NCBI GenBank assembly: GCA_003991915.1
Contig: RQTK01000022.1
Span: 323,531-387,530 of the forward strand
From: Elysia chlorotica
Lineage: Eukaryota > Mollusca > Gastropoda > Plakobranchidae
Length of the DNA: 64,000 nt
Direction of reading: 5' to 3'
Shown here piece after piece: positions 61,871 through 64,000 of the stretch. The notes beneath the pieces were generated by a model. It was not told the DNA's origin and did not search any database. It worked only from the letters and a program-made list of their open reading frames with translations. The first letter of the stretch is position 1. Each line of letters starts with the position of its first letter. The translations under genes were made by a program, and so were the position numbers.

Positions 61871-62759
61871 GAAGGAACTCCACAACTGATAAAAAAGTAA
61901 CGAGATAATAAAGGCGTGTAAGAAAATTGAGGTCGGTCTAAGGGGAGATGAGAATAATTTCCGTTAAGATTGATTGATGGACTAAACGACAAAGACTATC
62001 CTGACAAGCGATGGAGACAAAAATGTGGTAAAATTGACGCCTTTGTTGATAGACATGCCAGAGCTGTATGCTGGCAGAAACTCATTAAAAACTGTTTTTA
62101 AATAATTGTATACCCTAGCCATGTACAGTTAGGTTATATTATTCGATCAACGACAAGACCAAATAAAAATAGGATAAAAATTTAAAAAATATAGGAGAAA
62201 TAGTGGTAGTCTGGATAAATTCATTTTAGTTACACTGCTTTCTTATCAAAGTTACGAGATAATATTTTTCTTTACATTTAAGATTTCGTATATAATATTA
62301 TTTTAAGGCACCCCGATTCTAGAAGTCTTTTAAAAGCTACCTGGTTTCTCTTCACGGCTAAAAAGGTTTTAGCCAATGAAATTTATACATGGGAAAAGTG
62401 TAATGCAGAGTCCATTTTGTTTTAGTTTTGTTTTTGTTTTTTGTTGCTGTTTTTTGTTTTGTACTACTCTTTCTAACCATTAATTTTCCAGCATCCAAAA
62501 AATTCTTTTTTACTGTTTTTAGTAATCATCCAATAAAAATGTTTAGGGTTTCAAAACTACTATACTCCATACAATAAATAGAAGCATTTGTTAGAAACTC
62601 ATGTGGTAATTTTCATGAGTATGAAGCATAGCCTAATGGCAGACCATGACCATAATGCTCTTGAGATTTTTTTCCTACATCTGTGATATTTATAGACCAC
62701 CACACAATCTATAATGTTTTGTACCAAAAGACCTGGCTTCTCATCTTTTAAACAGTTAG
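61871..62759. other. Unique AT-rich DNA
   Basis: A tRNA A-box-like GCATAGCCTAATGGCAGACC at about 62628 resembles the head at 38884 but has no B box. Otherwise nothing. Confidence 0.45.
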
Positions 62760-63030
62760 GAACGAACTGGTTCAAACGTTAGAACGTTGGTCGTCACCTA
62801 ACCGAGAGGATCCCTGTTCGAAACCACGATCGGTCCAATTTCGTACCCCACTGATTGGGTCGGTCTCAGTATAATTTGACTGTCTGAGACAGGGTTCTTG
62901 GTATACCCCCCCCCCCCCAAAAAAAAAAAAAAAAAAACAACTGTCTCGTGTTAATGGCACATTAACATTTCAGACCCGTCAACATATATAGATCTTCCTG
63001 GCAAACCTAGATGTAAAACTAGTAAAGATC
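62760..63030 (+). mobile_element. SINE copy with internal C/A homopolymer expansion
   Basis: A-box-like CTGGTTCAAACGTTAGAAC and B-box-like CTGTTCGAAACC make the head. The body keeps GGGTCGGTCTCAGTATAATT, CTGAGACAGG and CTGTCTCGTG. Between the last two, a run of 13 C (62906-62918) and 19 A (62919-62937) replaces the CCCCGCC of the copy at 15.4 kb. Confidence 0.75.
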
Positions 63031-63413
63031 CATCTACAATGCTTGAACCAATAGACCTGGACTCTTATCCGTTGACCATCATCATAATAAATTCTTTCTA
63101 TCAGTGGACCTCGCTGCCCCTCCCCTAGGGCTCCGTCCAGCTCACCAATGGATCCCAAAAGCAATTACTGGTATCCAGAAAGCCCATTTTGCTTGACAGG
63201 CGCTTAATTTGAAGAAAATCTGAAGAAGATCGTTTGCCTCTCCGAACAACTATTTGATCTTAGAGCATCTTAATTTAGTAATATTGTGGGTTTGCACTGT
63301 TAGGTTGATAATAAATAGAAAACGACATATGTTTGTATTAAATTTGTGAGGACAGCGGAGAATAATGTACGAGCAATTTCAATTGTTGCGGGGTTTTTTT
63401 GTTTTCTTTCCAG

Positions 63414-63611
63414 AAGATTATAACTGACTTCAACTATTCGTCAAGAGTGTCAAAGTTTATACTCCACTGTGTAAAACATGTTTGTCAGAAAGCAACTCTG
63501 ATTTTAAAGATCAGCGGTGAGGAAGCTGTTGGAGGAACTTCTGTTCCTCTTGAAAACGACGTTTTATTTGCTACTATATTTTGGACTCGCATCCCGTGGA
63601 AGACTCAATGA
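63414..63611 (+). CDS. Terminal-exon candidate of the 57.9-63.6 kb chain
   Basis: Follows a strong acceptor, TTTTTTTGTTTTCTTTCCAG (ending 63413). It is open for 65 codons to TGA at 63609-63611. It starts KIITDFNYSSRVSKFILHCV and ends IPWKTQ, with an NYS glycosylation motif. ITDFNYSSRVSKFILH resembles the final strands of a CUB domain (F-x-T-D-x-S-x(3)-G/S-F). It enters in phase 0 as required by the candidate donor at 59755. Family assignment is tentative. Confidence 0.33.
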   Translation, partial: KIITDFNYSSRVSKFILHCVKHVCQKATLILKISGEEAVGGTSVPLENDVLFATIFWTRIPWKTQ

Positions 63612-64000
63612 AGGGTAGTTAATTTTATCTATCGCCATTGCCATTGACTTTTGTAAAAAAAAAAAAACGGGGACAAATTAAAATGTTGGTATTATCACTC
63701 TGTTAAGCAAACTATAGTTATTTGCAAGGAAAATATAAAAAAAATAAGGAGTGAAGCACAATGAGAGAGAAAGAGAGTGGGAGAGAGAGACCGACAGAGA
63801 CAGACAGAGAGAGATAGAGAGAGAGAGGGGATGGGTTGAGGAAGGAAGACTGAAAGAGATATTTCTAGGGTATGATTTATTTGTTTCATCTCCCGGAACT
63901 ACTTCAGAAACATAAAATTAAAACTAAAGGCACAACCGTTTTCTAAGTCACCTTATTTAGGTATTCTGTAAAATGAACTCATTCGATCAAGTATTTATAA
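63612..64000. other. Unique DNA with a GA tract
   Basis: A GA-rich tract lies at about 63756-63835 (plus-strand purines). The rest is ordinary AT-rich DNA running to the window edge. Confidence 0.6.

Overview
The window is eukaryotic, AT-rich, almost gene-empty and dominated by repeats. There are no operons, Shine-Dalgarno sites, tRNA genes, rRNA genes or long open frames. Its flavour is long (CT)n, (TATC)n, (GTA)n and (ATT)n microsatellites, tRNA-headed SINEs, a 5'-truncated non-LTR LINE and frequent TAGGCCTA palindromes. That fits a lophotrochozoan invertebrate, most likely a mollusc. This is an inference from style; no gene here pins the species. The stretch is best read as intergenic or long-intron DNA.

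Layout. 1-10 kb: unique AT-rich DNA, large CT/TATC/ATT arrays, an assembly gap inside an ATT array, and two short tandem duplications. 10-20 kb: a near-pure (GTA)n array, a hairpin MITE relic, a complete SINE with an 11-bp target duplication (15.4 kb), a duplicated TATC-flanked core (16.4-16.7 kb) and SINE heads. 20-45 kb: mostly unique sequence with a probable LINE endonuclease fossil (23.6 kb), several isolated exon-like ORFs behind good splice acceptors (26.6, 33.5, 40.2 kb), a GC-richer island (37.3-37.7 kb) and old SINE pieces. 45.6-52.2 kb: a tandem duplication of about 3.3 kb. Its second copy carries a fresh LINE insertion, and its two copies diverge very unevenly. 54-57 kb: CT arrays and a cluster of SINE pieces in alternating orientation, one split by a near-perfect 33-bp-arm hairpin. 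57.6-63.6 kb: a possible plus-strand gene whose exon candidates are phase-compatible and resemble a CUB-like ectodomain. 59-64 kb: homopurine tracts replace the CT tracts seen to the left.

No protein-coding gene can be called with confidence. The exon candidates below rest on splice-site quality, reading frame and, in one case, conservation between the duplicated copies. The strongest biology is repeat biology: the duplication with its zero-divergence island, the hairpin element family, and elements carrying microsatellites at their edges.
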